This document shows, one piece after another, positions 46,216-57,426 of a stretch of DNA of 64,000 bases. Positions within the stretch are counted from its first letter, which is position 1. The number at the start of each line of letters is the position of its first letter. A program made the position numbers and the translations under genes. The stretch comes from Perognathus longimembris pacificus. Its lineage: Eukaryota > Chordata > Mammalia > Rodentia > Heteromyidae. The notes beneath the pieces were generated by a model. That model saw only the letters and a program-made list of their open reading frames with translations. It did no database searches and was not told the origin of the DNA. The stretch is from the NCBI RefSeq assembly GCF_023159225.1, contig NC_063175.1:4171255-4235254 (forward strand). Reading direction: 5' to 3'.

Positions 46216-47124
46216 TTCTCCAAACCTGCAGATGGCTCTTGGAGAAATCATTCTTATTTTCTGATAAGCTAGAGAGCACATATTTCAGATAACTAAACAA
46301 CTTTTGGGGTTTTTTTCCCTGAAGTTTATGCCTAGAGAAAAAAAATTAATAAATCAACAATAGTGGTTCATATGAGTTCAAATAAAGATGACCAACATAA
46401 CTTTACGAGTAGCTCTGCTTCCGCCCCCCCCCCTCTGGATGGGCAGCTGGTACCACCGTGCAGCTGCCTAGTCGATGCCATCGGACATTCCGTGCCAGGA
46501 GGGTCCAATGGCTGAGAGATGAAGGCATGCGTGCCTGCGACTCCTCCAGAGTAAATCATCTCAGGATGGGAAGTCAGAATGGTGAGGTTTGGAAAAATGA
46601 CAATGTGTGAGATTTTGGGAAATCTGAGAGCCACAAAAAGAATGAAGACACTTAGAAAGCCTGGATGGCTGAAATGGTTCCCATGTCTTGAAAATACACA
46701 AGGGCAGAGGCCAGTGTCACTCTGCATTGCAGAGACAGAGGACGAGAGGGGATGAAGCGAAAGCTGAAGTGGCATTCATTCATCAGGAGCCAGGGAATTG
46801 AGAATTCACTCAGGCATTTAGCTGTTTCTTTAGCAAGGTGGAATAGTGATTGGAACAGCAAGTATAAGTAAAGACTTTATCATTGCAAGGTGACCCCTGA
46901 GCAACATCTCCCTAAGGGCAGGATATTTCAGTAAGAGCCATCAGGTAAATGAAGGTGCTTAAGCACTGGCCAGGGAGGACTGCTATCTATTTGACTCTTT
47001 CTGAACTCAGTGAGGAAGGATAAATACCAAGGAAAATGTCCACATTTGTAGAAGGAGAACTGAGGATCTACACTTAGGGAATTACCCAAGAATTATGAAA
47101 TACCCTCAAAGGGATGGGAGAAGT
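46216..47124. other. Intronic sequence without a gene
   Basis: It carries a C run (46423-46433) and, at 46690-46770, words reminiscent of antisense L2 (GGGCAGAGGCCAGTGTCACT). The 135-residue minus frame (46368-46775) has no recognisable domain. Confidence 0.4.
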
Positions 47125-47285
47125 ACCTATGCTGCTTTAACCCTTCCAGAAGTCGAATGAAACAGCCATTGCTATTTCTGTTTTACTGCTGTAAAACTGA
47201 AACTCACAGAAAGGTGACTTGCCCAAGGTCATAATAACCCACAAGAGTCTGATCTGTCTGATACTGATGCTTTTAATAATAACAC
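47125..47285 (-). mobile_element. MIR element
   Basis: GTAAAACTGAAACTCACAGA, then AAGGTGACTTGCCCAAGGTC, is a very clear antisense MIR core. Confidence 0.85.
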
Positions 47286-48770
47286 CCTGTCTCTGATGAA
47301 TCCCTAATGACTGAATGGACCAAAAGGGGAAATGAAAAAGACAATGAAGTGCATGCTCCCATTTAACTCTACTTTGAAGATAGAAATGTAACTATTAAAG
47401 CAATCATATGATTATGTCACTGATTTGCTAGCAATCCCCAAAGAGAGCTATATATAATAAATGCTTATGAATGAAAGAGCATTGGTTTGAGTCTTTTCAC
47501 TTCTTGTCCTGCAGTTACTGTTTTAAACAAATGGATGGTTTGAAGGGAATGGGAAAACTTGAATGACAGACATGCCTTCCAATGTGGCTTTGGGACACTC
47601 TGGGAAGAGCACCCCAAGAATGGCTTAAGGTTCCTTAGAAGGCTTTGCTGTGAAGTTCAAGTTCCTGCCCACTGCCATTTGCAGACATGGTGGTCACGTG
47701 CTGGCCTTCTAAGCACTTTTAGTGGGCTCTCAGATTCCCTACTCACTCGGCTCCTTTGCATCTTCTTTCCAGCTGGGAGAATTGCTTTTCTGCTCCACAC
47801 AGCTTTCACCTTGACAAATGCGACTTGGCTTAAGTGTCCCTGTAGCCTTTTTAGCTTGCTCTTCTCATAGCAATCACAGAATACAGAGAAAGGAAAGAAA
47901 AGAAGGCAGGAATAGGAGAATTACACATGACACGATTTGCAGATCCCTATGAATGATTGTCCTTTCCCATACAAGAGATCTCCCTGGCAACTGCCCTTCC
48001 TTCACTCTCTTGGAAACCAGAAACTGGTGTAAAACTTCATTTGCTTCAGAGTATTCCAAATTACCTTTTCAGGGAAAGCAGAACGACCTACCTGTAAAGC
48101 GGGGGCTATATACCTTTTGCTACAGCTCATACCACATGTTCTTAAAATGCTCTTGAAAGAAAAGAGCTTTGTAAACAGTGATATGAACTGGTGATTTGTT
48201 CATCAATTATTCTTACCCATAAACACTATACCAATCTGCAGGGGAACCTAGCCCTTCAGAAGCTTCTGGGAGGAAATACAATAAAAGCATTTTCTAAGAC
48301 ATTGTCTCTGGACTCAAAGGAATTTACAAGTTTTAAGTGGATCAGATAAATTTTGAGGATGGATGAAAGAAAAGAGTAAAAATAGCTTTCAAAGTATATG
48401 AAGTCTAGTATTGAGTCCCAGTACTTCTGAATTACCTACTGAGTTTGGAGTGTGTTTCCATAATTCTCTTCCCTGGGGAAATATAACATCAGTTGGAGCA
48501 GAATGTCTGTGTGTTACATGTGGGGTAAGGGCCCGAAGCCACTGGGAAACATGGCAGAGGGGATACCAAGAGACAGGAGGCTTCCATGGGAAGGCAGTGC
48601 GGTGCCAGCTAACATCAAAGATGACACTGTTGGGAAGATGCCTTTGTGCTCACCTCAAGAAATAGTCACCAAGACACTTAGTCTCCAGTAGAATGGAGGG
48701 ACAGGAAGGAAACACATTTCTATTAATTGCCAAGGCCATGGTTTAGAGGTGGTGCAGGCTAGACATTTGT
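47286..48770. other. Unique intronic sequence
   Basis: Nothing recognised. The 103-residue plus frame at 47559-47870 has no known match. Confidence 0.45.
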
Positions 48771-48774
48771 GGGT

Positions 48775-48986
48775 TTTTGTTTTTGTTTAATTTATTTGCC
48801 AGTCTTGGGGCTTGGACTCAGGGCATGAGCACTGTCCCTAGCTTCTTTTTGCTCAAGGCTAGCACTCTGCCACTTGAGCCCCAGTGTCACTTGCGGATTT
48901 TTCTATATATGTGGTGCTGAGGAATTGAACCCAGGGTTTCATGTATACGAGGCAAGCACTCTATCACGAGGCCATATTCCCAGATC
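48775..48986 (-). mobile_element. IDL-Geo SINE, slightly diverged
   Basis: T-rich tail, Geo half, ID-like half ending CCATATTCCCAGATCC. Near-matching flanks (TTGTGGGTTTTTGTT and TTGTGGGTTTTGTT) look like its target duplication. Confidence 0.88.
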
Positions 48987-49556
48987 CTTGTGGGTTTTGT
49001 TATCTTGGTTTTACTTCTGGCTCCTACAGTCATAGCCAAAGGTTGTGCACCGAGGATCCTCGCCCCCCCACCCCCCCACGGAGGCTCTTGTGTTTGAGAA
49101 GAGGTACAGGAGCTGAGCTAAGCCCATTACACATCCTAGACCCAGGTTCTCCAGCACGGGTTGGTGCTGTTCCAGGGCTGCCTGAACAAGCTAAGCCTGT
49201 TCAATCTGTGAGGCTCTTGGGATCTTTACTTGGAATGTTGGACAAACATGAGAGCACCAGTAGGAAAGCCTGGCTCCTGAGACCCTGACAGGAGCCACTT
49301 TACCAAACCAAACACACGAGCATTACATCACTTTACCAAACCGGATGCATGAGCATTACCTCACACAGCACAAAAAAGATCCATGACATTACTAACCTCA
49401 TTGCAAAGAGGAGAATGTTGGGACTTTGTGGCGTTGAATAATATGCTAAGGAATATAGCAGTACATGGTCATGGAAACTGAAATGCATATTTGCCTTGCT
49501 CAAATTTCTATGTTCTTTTCTGTACACTGTGCTTTTGTCTAGTTTAAAAACATAGT
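48987..49556. other. Unique intronic sequence
   Basis: It includes a short C-rich segment (49063-49080) and a local repeat of 'TTACCAAACC...GAGCATTAC' (about 49300-49360). No gene seen. Confidence 0.45.
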
Positions 49557-49770
49557 TCCACTGGCTCAAACCTATAATCCTAGCTACTCAGGAGGCTGAG
49601 ATCTGGAGGATTGTAGTTGGAGGCCAGTCCAGGCAGAAAGGTCCACAAAGCTCCATGTCCAGTTAACCATTCACAAGATAGGCCGGAGGTGCTAGAGCAC
49701 TAGCTGAGCAAGCAAGCTGAGTGAACATAAGAGCCTGAGTTCAAACCTCCATAAAACCAACCAAACAACA
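49557..49770 (+). mobile_element. B1-Geo dimeric SINE
   Basis: B1 (ATCCTAGCTACTCAGGAGGC), linker, then a shortened Geo half (AGGTGCTAGAGCACTAGCTG) ending GAGTTCAAACCTCC. Confidence 0.8.
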
Positions 49771-49984
49771 ACAAAATCTTTAATTGCAATTATTTTCCAC
49801 TAAATGAAAAACTTGAAGCATTACATTACTGAGAGATATAAATACTACAACACTTTGAAGATTATAACAAGCAGTAAGTATTATATGCTTAAAGTAACGG
49901 TCACAGACAGTAGTCTCCACTCAGTGGTTATAGTAAGCTACAAAATTTGGTGAAGTGTAAGGAATAATAAAACATCTTAAATAT

Positions 49985-50699
49985 GGAACCAACCCAGATG
50001 CCCCTTAGTAGATGAGTGGATCAAGAAAATGTGGTACATATACACAATGGAATTCTATGCCTCTATCAGAAAGAATGATATTGCCCCATTCTAAGGAAAT
50101 GGAAGGACTTGGAAAAAATCACTAAATGAAGTGAGCCAGACCCAAAGAAACATGGACTCTATGGTCTCCCTCATAGGGAATAACTAGTACATGTCTAGGA
50201 TAGTCCTAGCAGAAATTACAATAGCTCAAGAGCTATGCCAGTATGAACACATAAGATGATCATAAGTGAAATGAACTTCAAGTTATAAAATCAAGTGGTA
50301 TATCACCACTGTAGTTACTTTCAACCTGCCATGTGAAACCATGCCCTTCCTTTTTTTTTTTTGTTCTTCTTTTTCTGTATCCCTTTCATGTGATTTTACC
50401 CCTGATAGCACTGTAACTGATTTTAATACCCTGGATGTTGTATATACATGTGATGGAATTAGGAAAGGGAAAGAGAACACCAAAATCGAGAGACAAAGGA
50501 TAAAAAGACAAACCAATGAAATAGAAATACTTGCAAAACTTTATGGTGTAAACCAGCTGTAAACAACTCATGAGGGAGAGGGAAATGGGGATGGGGATGC
50601 AGGGGAAAATGAGGGAGGAAGAAATCTTCTCATTGTATTATGAGTGAAACTGTAACCCCTCTGTACTTCACTTTGACAATAAAATAAATTAAAAAAAGA
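49985..50699 (+). mobile_element. L1 3' end (about 700 bases), young subfamily
   Basis: AACCAACCCAGATGCCCCTT, TCAAGAAAATGTGGTACATA and ATGGAATTCTATGCCTCTAT correspond to the end of mammalian L1 elements. It finishes TTTGACAATAAAATAAATTA. Slightly longer at the 5' side than the copy at 21072. No intact ORF2. Confidence 0.85.
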
Positions 50700-51257
50700 A
50701 AATCCCCCCCCCAAAAAAGAGCACAAGATAAATACACAGAAGGTTAGGTAAATGGTAAATATATTTATCTCCATTGTCTACGCAGGAGATAAGCAAGTTT
50801 GGAGCCCATGTTTGGTTTTGGATGCTGCTGTTGCTTTTGTGGGCATATTGGAGGTGCATCTCTGGCATCCATTTTGTGTGCATGCTGGAGGTATATGTAT
50901 CTGATGGCTTAGAGTTGTTAGCAGACCCATTGATATCTTTATGTTCCCCTTCATCTTTATATTCCTCTTCTCATGTGGTTTGTAGCTAGAATTGCTAGTT
51001 TCAAAAACTGAGTTCCAAAGGCAAACTAGAATTATGTGTCTGGTGTCTAGAAGCAGAGACAGAAGGAGAGGATTAGTGAGCTTCCTTTTAAGGCCTGCAG
51101 AAATGGAACTATCATTCATTGAAACAAATCTACAACATTGCTTAAAATCTTAACAATCTACCAACACATAATCTGTGCTGCTCACATCCCAATTATCTGT
51201 TAAATTTGTATGAGCATGATTCTATTTTGGTTTCCCCCCCCCTCATTTTATTTTTGG
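50700..51257. other. Unique intronic sequence
   Basis: Starts with a C run (50704-50712). The 113-residue minus frame at 50778-51119 has no known match. Confidence 0.45.
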
Positions 51258-51375
51258 AGTCTCATGGATTTTCCTGCTCAAGCTGGCTTGGAATGGTGGT
51301 CCTCCGGATCTCAAGCTCCTGCATAGCTAGGATTACAGGAGCGAGCCATAAGTGCAAGCCACAAATGCCTGGCTC
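51258..51375 (-). mobile_element. B1 half of a B1-Geo SINE
   Basis: GGAGTCTCATGGATTTTCCT to CTAGGATTACAGGAGCGAGC, with an 'AAGTGCAAGCCACAAATGCC' extension. The Geo half is absent and a C run precedes it. Confidence 0.72.
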
Positions 51376-51502
51376 AACCTAGTTCTTTAAAACATAAAGT
51401 CCTAATAAAGAAAGAATGAGAAAATAATGCAACTATTTTGTGAGTATAAATCTTTTCCCTTAGAACTCAGAGTCTGATCATTTTATTAAAAATGGTACAC
51501 CA

Positions 51503-51708
51503 GGGGCTGGGAATATGGCCTAGTGGCAAGAGTGCTTGCCTCCTACACATGAAGCTCTGGGTTCGATTCCCCAGCACCACATATATGGAAAACGGCCAGA
51601 AGGGGCGTTGTGGCTTAGGTGGCAGAGTGCTAGCCTTGAGCGGGAAGAAGCCAGGGACAGTGCTCAGGCCCTGAGTCCAAGGCCCAGGACTGCCCCCCCC
51701 CCCAAAAA
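51503..51708 (+). mobile_element. IDL-Geo SINE, full length, 15-base target duplication
   Basis: The reference copy: it starts GGGGCTGGGAATATGGCCTA and has an ID-type A box, B box GGTTCGATTCC, then Geo to CCCAGGACTGC. The tail has 14 C before the A run. AAAAATGGTACACCA flanks it at 51488-51502 and 51709-51723. The only plus-strand IDL-Geo here. Confidence 0.95.
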
Positions 51709-51744
51709 AAAAATGGTACACCAACCCCGGCAGGAGAGTTTATG

Positions 51745-51906
51745 ATACCCTCCCTTATCTCCAATTAACCACCAAAAAAGCTGCTGTGGTTCAAGTGGTA
51801 GAATGCTAGCCTTGAGCACAATAGCCTGGACCGCATCTGGGCCTTGATGTTCAGGCCCGAGGACCATGACAAAAATAATAATAAACAATAATAATAATAA
51901 TAATAA
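51745..51906 (+). mobile_element. Geo half of a B1-Geo SINE with (AAT)n tail
   Basis: It begins in the linker (TTATCTCCAATTAACCACCA), has the Geo core (GTGGTTCAAGTGGTAGAATG) and ends in about ten AAT-like units. Confidence 0.8.
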
Positions 51907-52066
51907 GGAATGGCAAGTTTTATCAAATCAGTCATTCTCAAATATTAAAATATTAATTGTTGGTTTGAAAATTATAAATTTTGAAATACATTTCATAAAA
52001 TAGTTTTCCTTTAGTTCTTTTATTAATTTAATTTTATTTTTTTCTATGAGAATACTGTTTAAAATT

Positions 52067-52187
52067 TTATTTTAAGTATTTATTATCAAACTGAATTACA
52101 GGGAGGTTACAGTTTCATATATTAGGCATTGGATACATTTCTTGTACTGTTTGTTACCTCGTCCCTCATTCCCCCCTTCTATTAATT
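52067..52187 (-). mobile_element. L1 3'-end fragment, young subfamily
   Basis: TTACAGGGAGGTTACAGTTT to CATTTCTTGTACTGTTTGTT, as at 8915 but shorter. Confidence 0.75.
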
Positions 52188-52754
52188 TTAGATGACGCTA
52201 CAAAGTATATGAATCATTGACTTAACTCTTTGGCATCTGCAAGAAATCAAATAAATCAAAGCAAATGGGGGTGACTGTTTAAGAGGATATCCATCTTCCA
52301 CATTTCATTACTGTCATTTAATTATTGCTGCCCCTTGAGGCTCTCTGGACATTCCATTCTTAGTGCCACTCACAATGCCTGCAAACACACGACATTCGAA
52401 TGGGTCACAAGAGAATCCCTTTTTCCCCAACCTCCTCCACCCTACATCTGTAAAGCCATCTGGTGACATCTAGAGTTTGGTACATTGAAAGAGCAAAACA
52501 CTGGTATCCTTAGACACATAGGTGATACGAAATTTCACCTTCACAGTCATCATTTAAGGAAGGTGTCTCTCGGGGATCTTCACTTTCAGCTGTGTTTCCA
52601 CTCACTCTGCACACAGCAGAAACAGAAGCTGACACACAGCAGTGCATACGTGAGTAGGGTGTACTCAATGGCTATCGGAATCAGTGTTTCCAAGCTAGAT
52701 CAAGTCATGCTGAGGAAATGTCCCAAGTACAGTGCTCCTTATAGAGACCCCAGT
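52188..52754. other. Unique intronic sequence
   Basis: No repeat recognised. The 127-residue plus frame (52485-52868) runs from unique sequence into an L2 fossil and is not a gene. Confidence 0.45.
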
Positions 52755-53365
52755 AAATTCATTCAAATTCTTTTATTTGTCACCAGGTTTATTGAGCTCA
52801 TTGTGAATGCTACATTAGGGACTGGGGATAAAGAGCAATGGGTAAACAGAAAGAAATCTCTGCCCTGATGGGGAAGGTAGAAGACAGACCTTAATCAAAT
52901 AAAAAACACTTATGTTGGATGGTGCTTTGGAGACAAAACAAGGCAGGGAAGGGACAAAGGGAAGGAGACAAAGAGACTATGGAGAGGAAGGGGGGATGGC
53001 AGGAAATGTAGGGTTAATCGCACAGTCATTGGAGGCCACTGGAGGGAAAGGACTACTGAGTAAAGATCAGTCTGGGAGTGTTGCTCCCATGTCTGCAGGA
53101 AGAGTCCTTCAAGGCCGGAGGACGAGCAGGGGAGATGGTGCCCAGGAAGGCCAGGCCTTGTGCACAGGAGACAGGTGAAGGCCATGCGGGCAGAATGCAC
53201 TGAGAAAAGAGGATTGGAGTGCAGTGATAGTGGAAGAGGCGTACTCATCTCTGGTATATCTTTCAGACAGTTGCAAAGACTATGGTTTTCACTCAGGGTG
53301 AGGTGGAAATAAAACGGTGGTTTTGATTCCAGAGAGATATATACTCATTTAAGAGAAATAGATTA
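52755..53365 (-). mobile_element. L2 element, part 1
   Basis: GGTTTATTGAGCTCATTGTG, GGGACTGGGGATAAAGAGCA, CTCTGCCCTGATGGGGAAGG and GACTATGGTTTTCACTCAGG keep the order of the antisense L2 3' region. It continues beyond the nested SINEs. Confidence 0.72.
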
Positions 53366-53369
53366 CTGC

Positions 53370-53830
53370 AGGGCACGGAGCACACACTTGTAATAGTAAC
53401 TACTTGGGAAGTAGAGGAAGAAAGATCACAAGTTCAAGGACAAGGTAGCAAAATCCTGTTTCAAAAACAAAATAAGAAGCTGGGTGATGGTGGGTCATGC
53501 CTCTGTAATTGAAGCTACTCAAGAGACTAAGTCCTGGGGGATAGCGGTTCAAAGCCTGGCCATGCAGAAAAGTCTGCAAGGCTTCATCTCCAATCAACCA
53601 GCAAAAAGCTGGGTTGGAAGCATGGCTCAAGGGGTAGAGCACCATCTATGAACAAATAAGCCAAGTGAGCACTAACTACACTATTGAGCTCAAGCCCTGG
53701 TGTGGGCAATAAATACATAAAAACAAAATAATACTTTAAAAAAAGGGTGGAGGCATAGCTTAAATAACATAGACAGTTTGCATAACGGTTATGAGGCTGT
53801 TAAGTTCAATTCCCAGTATCAAAAAGGAAG
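53370..53830 (+). mobile_element. B1-ID composite SINE, split by a B1-Geo insertion
   Basis: The B1 part (ATAGTAACTACTTGGGAAGT) lies before the insertion and the ID part (GGCATAGCTTAAATAACATA, AGTTCAATTCCCAGTATC) after it. Both pieces have the same orientation. Confidence 0.8.
53476..53718 (+). mobile_element. B1-Geo dimeric SINE nested in a B1-ID SINE, 13-base target duplication
   Basis: AAAAACAAAATAA flanks it at 53463-53475 and 53719-53731. Linker CATCTCCAATCAACCAGCAA, Geo core CATGGCTCAAGGGGTAGAGC. This dates B1-Geo activity later than B1-ID. Confidence 0.9.
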
Positions 53831-53907
53831 AGAAAAAAGGGAGAGGAGGAAGAAGAGAAGAAAGGAGGATGAGAAGAAAGAAGAGGAGGTGGAAGAGGAA
53901 GAGGAGT
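53821..53907. repeat. Polypurine (GGA/GAA)n tract
   Basis: About 85 bases of almost only A and G, probably expanded from the A-rich tail of the preceding SINE. Confidence 0.9.
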
Positions 53908-53914
53908 GCTTATG

Positions 53915-54211
53915 ATACTGAGTTGAGAATGACAAAAGCAAGAGAAGGCTCAGAGATGAGGTAGGAGGCTCTTTCAGGAATCTGGACTAGAATCGAACAG
54001 GAAGCACCATGTTGTAGAGTTGGGGAGAGGAAGGGCTAATAGGTTTCTTAATGATGATTCAGATGCACAGATCAGAAGAGAAGATTCCAGGGTGATTCCA
54101 AGGCTTTGGCCTGATGAAAGGAGCAGACTGAGGAAGGAGGTTAAAAATTGGGATTCAGTTGGGCAATATTGAATTTGAGATGCCCACATTTGAGCAGAGA
54201 TGTTGAGTAGG

Positions 54212-54260
<49 letters not shown>

Positions 54261-54420
54261 GCAGGTCAAGCAATCTGAGCTGAAAGAAATCCATTGGTCA
54301 TGCCTAAGGCACTTCAAGCTCTGAGAATGAAGGAGGTCACCTAGAGAATGAGTGTTGATGAATGAATTGTCTGAGAGCTGTGTCCATCCAGCTTTGCTCC
54401 TGTCCCAGGAGGAGAACACC
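53915..54420 (-). mobile_element. L2 element, part 2, with a (CA)n array inside
   Basis: GTGATTCCAAGGCTTTGGCC, GAATTTGAGATGCCCACATT and CAGAGATGTTGAGTAGG continue the L2 order. Then 22 CA units (54213-54256), then TCACCTAGAGAATGAGTGTT. Confidence 0.7.
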
Positions 54421-54545
54421 AAGATGGAGTGAATAAATACGTGAGGAGGAGCATAAGCCAGCCCTCCTCGAGGCCCAGTGAAGAAAGGCTTGAAGGAGGA
54501 AGAAGTAATAAATTATCTTATTCATTGTCCTCCTTATTCTTTGGT

Positions 54546-54772
54546 TGGTTGTGGGGCTTCGCCTCTGGTGCCTGGGTACTGTCCCTGAAATTTTTTTTCT
54601 CAAGGCTAGTACTCTACTACTTTGAGCCACAGCTCCACTTCTGGCTTTTTCTGTGATTAATTAGGGATACGAGTCTCCTAGAATTCCTGCCCAGGCTGGC
54701 TTCGAGTGGCTATTCCTAGATCTCAGATGCCTGAGTAGCTAGAATTACAGATGTGAGCCACCAGTGCTTGGC
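54546..54772 (-). mobile_element. B1-Geo dimeric SINE
   Basis: Geo (CTCAAGGCTAGTACTCTACT), linker (GTGATTAATTAGGGATACGA), B1 to GATGTGAGCCACCAGTGCTT. Confidence 0.87.
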
Positions 54773-55338
54773 CCTCCTTGGTCTCAATCTCATGAGACAT
54801 TAGGTTGGGGAACATTAATTTTTACCCCTTCATCTCTGGCTGATTTATACGAAGGATTCTGATGTTTATTACTTCATTTTCTCAGCAAGAAGTGAACTTG
54901 CTGAAGAGCAATGCTTGTGTTTTCTTCTTTTTCTCCCTGTCTCTTTGGAGGTGGCTTTTAAACTGTTTTGAGTGTTTCACACAAAAAGAATCCATTTTAC
55001 CTTGGCAACCATCTCTCTCTATATAGACAAATAAAAGAAAGAATTGTTTAACCTTTTGGCCTGCCAAATACTCAATCTTCTTTACTATTCTCTTCTTTTG
55101 TATTCTATTTAATTGAAAAATAATGTTGTTCCTGACCCATTAAATTGATTTCAGTAACCACTAATTGGTTGTGACCTGGAGATTTAAAAACACTGTTTTC
55201 AGAGCATCAGGCATAGAACTGGACTACATTTATTATTAACCAGAAAGACAATGTTATTCATCATTTAATTCCCCCAGACTACATTCTGGAAAAATTAATG
55301 CTTAATACATGATTGTTTAGTGGACAGTTTTGAGACCA
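54773..55338. other. Unique AT-rich intronic sequence
   Basis: No element recognised. Confidence 0.5.
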
Positions 55339-55350
55339 CAAAGTAAACTT

Positions 55351-55557
55351 TTTTTTTTTTTTTTTGGCCAGTCCTGGGCCTTGTACTCAGGGTCTGAGCA
55401 CCATCCCTGGCTTCTTCCTGCTCAAGGCTAGCACTCTGCCACCTGAGCCACAGCGCCCCTTCTGGCCGTTTTCCATATATGTGGTGCTGGGGAATCGAAC
55501 CGAGAGCTTCATGTGTAGGAGGCAAGCACTCTTGCCACTAGGCCATATTCCTAGCCC
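55351..55557 (-). mobile_element. IDL-Geo SINE, full length, 12-base target duplication
   Basis: CAAAGTAAACTT flanks it at 55339-55350 and 55558-55569. T tail, Geo, ID-like half ending CCATATTCCTAGCCC. Confidence 0.93.
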
Positions 55558-55680
55558 CAAAGTAAACTTCTTAAACTGAGCTCTTTGGAACTTTTGTTAC
55601 CTTCACTTTATTGATTGTACTTGTGCAGAAAAAACATTCTCTAAAAGCTTTTCATCTTTAAATGCAGACAGACTTGAGGG

Positions 55681-55799
55681 ATTTATTTATTGAGAAAGGC
55701 TCTCACTAAGTAGTCTAGGCTGGCTTCAAACATGAATTCTTCCAGACTTAGTCTCTTAGAGGCTGGAATTCTAGCCATGTTTTATCACATCCAGCTCTG
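55681..55799 (-). mobile_element. Old B1 monomer
   Basis: CTCTCACTAAGTAGTCTAGG, then CTGGCTTCAAACATGAATTC, and an end CACATCCAGCTC. Confidence 0.65.
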
Positions 55800-57426
55800 A
55801 GTGTCTTTCTGAATAGGTTCCTGTGTAGCAACAAGTCAAAGAAAGACTTCGTGGTCAGAGATGACCACCCCAGTGGATTAAGTCCACCCATTATCACACA
55901 AATATAGCAAGAGGAGGTAGCCTAGTGTTTGAATGCTTCTCAAATCCTCATATATTTACCTTCTGGTGTGAATATATAAACAAACAAGCAATCTGACTCA
56001 GAACCTAGAAAGAAAGAGGCTTTCCTACACCTAAGAACAATTCTGGGTTTTCAAATTGCAATTCCTATGATAAGTGATCAACATAAAACATCTATCACTT
56101 AGGAAGAGAATCCAAAATCCCAAAGTAATAGGCATGAACATGGTACGTAGTACCATGTCTTAGAATGTAAGACATCCATCCACAGAAATGATGTGGAATT
56201 TAACCTACACTATTTCCTCAAGAGGTCTTTAACACAAAAGCCTGGCACACAGCAAGCCCTCAATGGATCTTATCTGCGTTTAAATTCTTCTCCATAGAAA
56301 ATAAAATGGGTGGCAAAGAAGAAAGTGGAATGTTTTACTATGGTGCAGTTCTTACCTAGGGAGTCTGACTCAGGAGAGAAGGAGCTGTAATGAACGGAGT
56401 AGATTTTGGAATCTACCTGCATTCAAAACTGACTTTGCAAAAAACAGACATGATTTTGGTCTAGCTAAACGAACAACTTGTAAGGAACATTCTTACTAAG
56501 ATAACATACAGAACACATCTACTCTAGTTTGTTAGGATTTTCTTTTGGAATTCAGAAAGTATTTCAAGTAGAAATCATACTGAAGCCTCTTATGGGACAA
56601 CTGAATTCATGACAGGAGGGAAACATAATGGAATTTGTAAGAAAGAGAAGATGCTTTGAGCTTTGGGTGAGCATATCAGTAAACTTGGAAGAGAGAGAGA
56701 GCTGTCCACAAGCTTTTATGAAGGAAAGGATGAATCAGCCAGGGTTCTAAGAACAGAATAGAAAGCCAGACGTATTGTAAAGTATTGGCAGACATGACCA
56801 CTCAGGCTGGAGGTGATACAACAACTTTTGGGAACAATCTTATCAGGGAAACACCAGTTTTCCTCATAAGGCCTTTCTACTGATAGGGCAAGGCCCATCC
56901 ACATTATGACTTTATGCAAGGTCAATAATGGTAGATTTATTTTGGTAAGAAACATCCAAATTAAGATTTGATTCACTAGCTAGGTCATGTAGCCACATGG
57001 AACTACGACTCACAGATGTGAACCCAAATGGAAGCTTCTGGGGCAGAAAGTCACGTGTAGAGATGGACAGAGCTGTCACTTCTAGAGATTTTCATGTCTC
57101 CTTAAACTGGGCGCTTGTGTACATTTTGTGAGGAGTTGTAGTTTGAGTAATAAAGCTGAGTTTCTGCCAGAGTCCCTTCTCTCTGCCCAGGAGGTCCGTG
57201 GAGGCCATCGGTGAGCGGGCCTCTGTTTTCAGGGCTTTGTACCCCGCATCCAGAAAGGAGCTTGGCTTGGCTCTATTTCATTAGAACTTTTCTTTTGTGG
57301 AATTTTTATTTCTAGTTGACAGATGAATAGGAAAACCTGGAGTTACCTGAAATCTTGTACCAGAAGACAAATAGGAAATTTTAGAAACCAATCTTTAAGG
57401 CATGCTAAATGGCTTACCAAGAATTT
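55800..57426. other. Intronic sequence with one ancient repeat trace
   Basis: At 56735-56960 GAATCAGCCAGGGTTCTAAG and AGGGCAAGGCCCATCCACAT recall an old mammalian interspersed repeat whose family I cannot name. CACAAAAGCCTGGCACACAG at 56235 may be a MIR/L2 end. No gene seen. Confidence 0.4.

Noticed and set aside
46368..46775. 135-residue minus frame
   Set aside because: No known similarity, unusual composition for coding sequence, lies in intron with possible L2 remnants.
51503..51575. ID-like half read as a tRNA-Ala gene
   Set aside because: It has A and B boxes but no complete cloverleaf, and is part of a SINE with target duplication and A tail.
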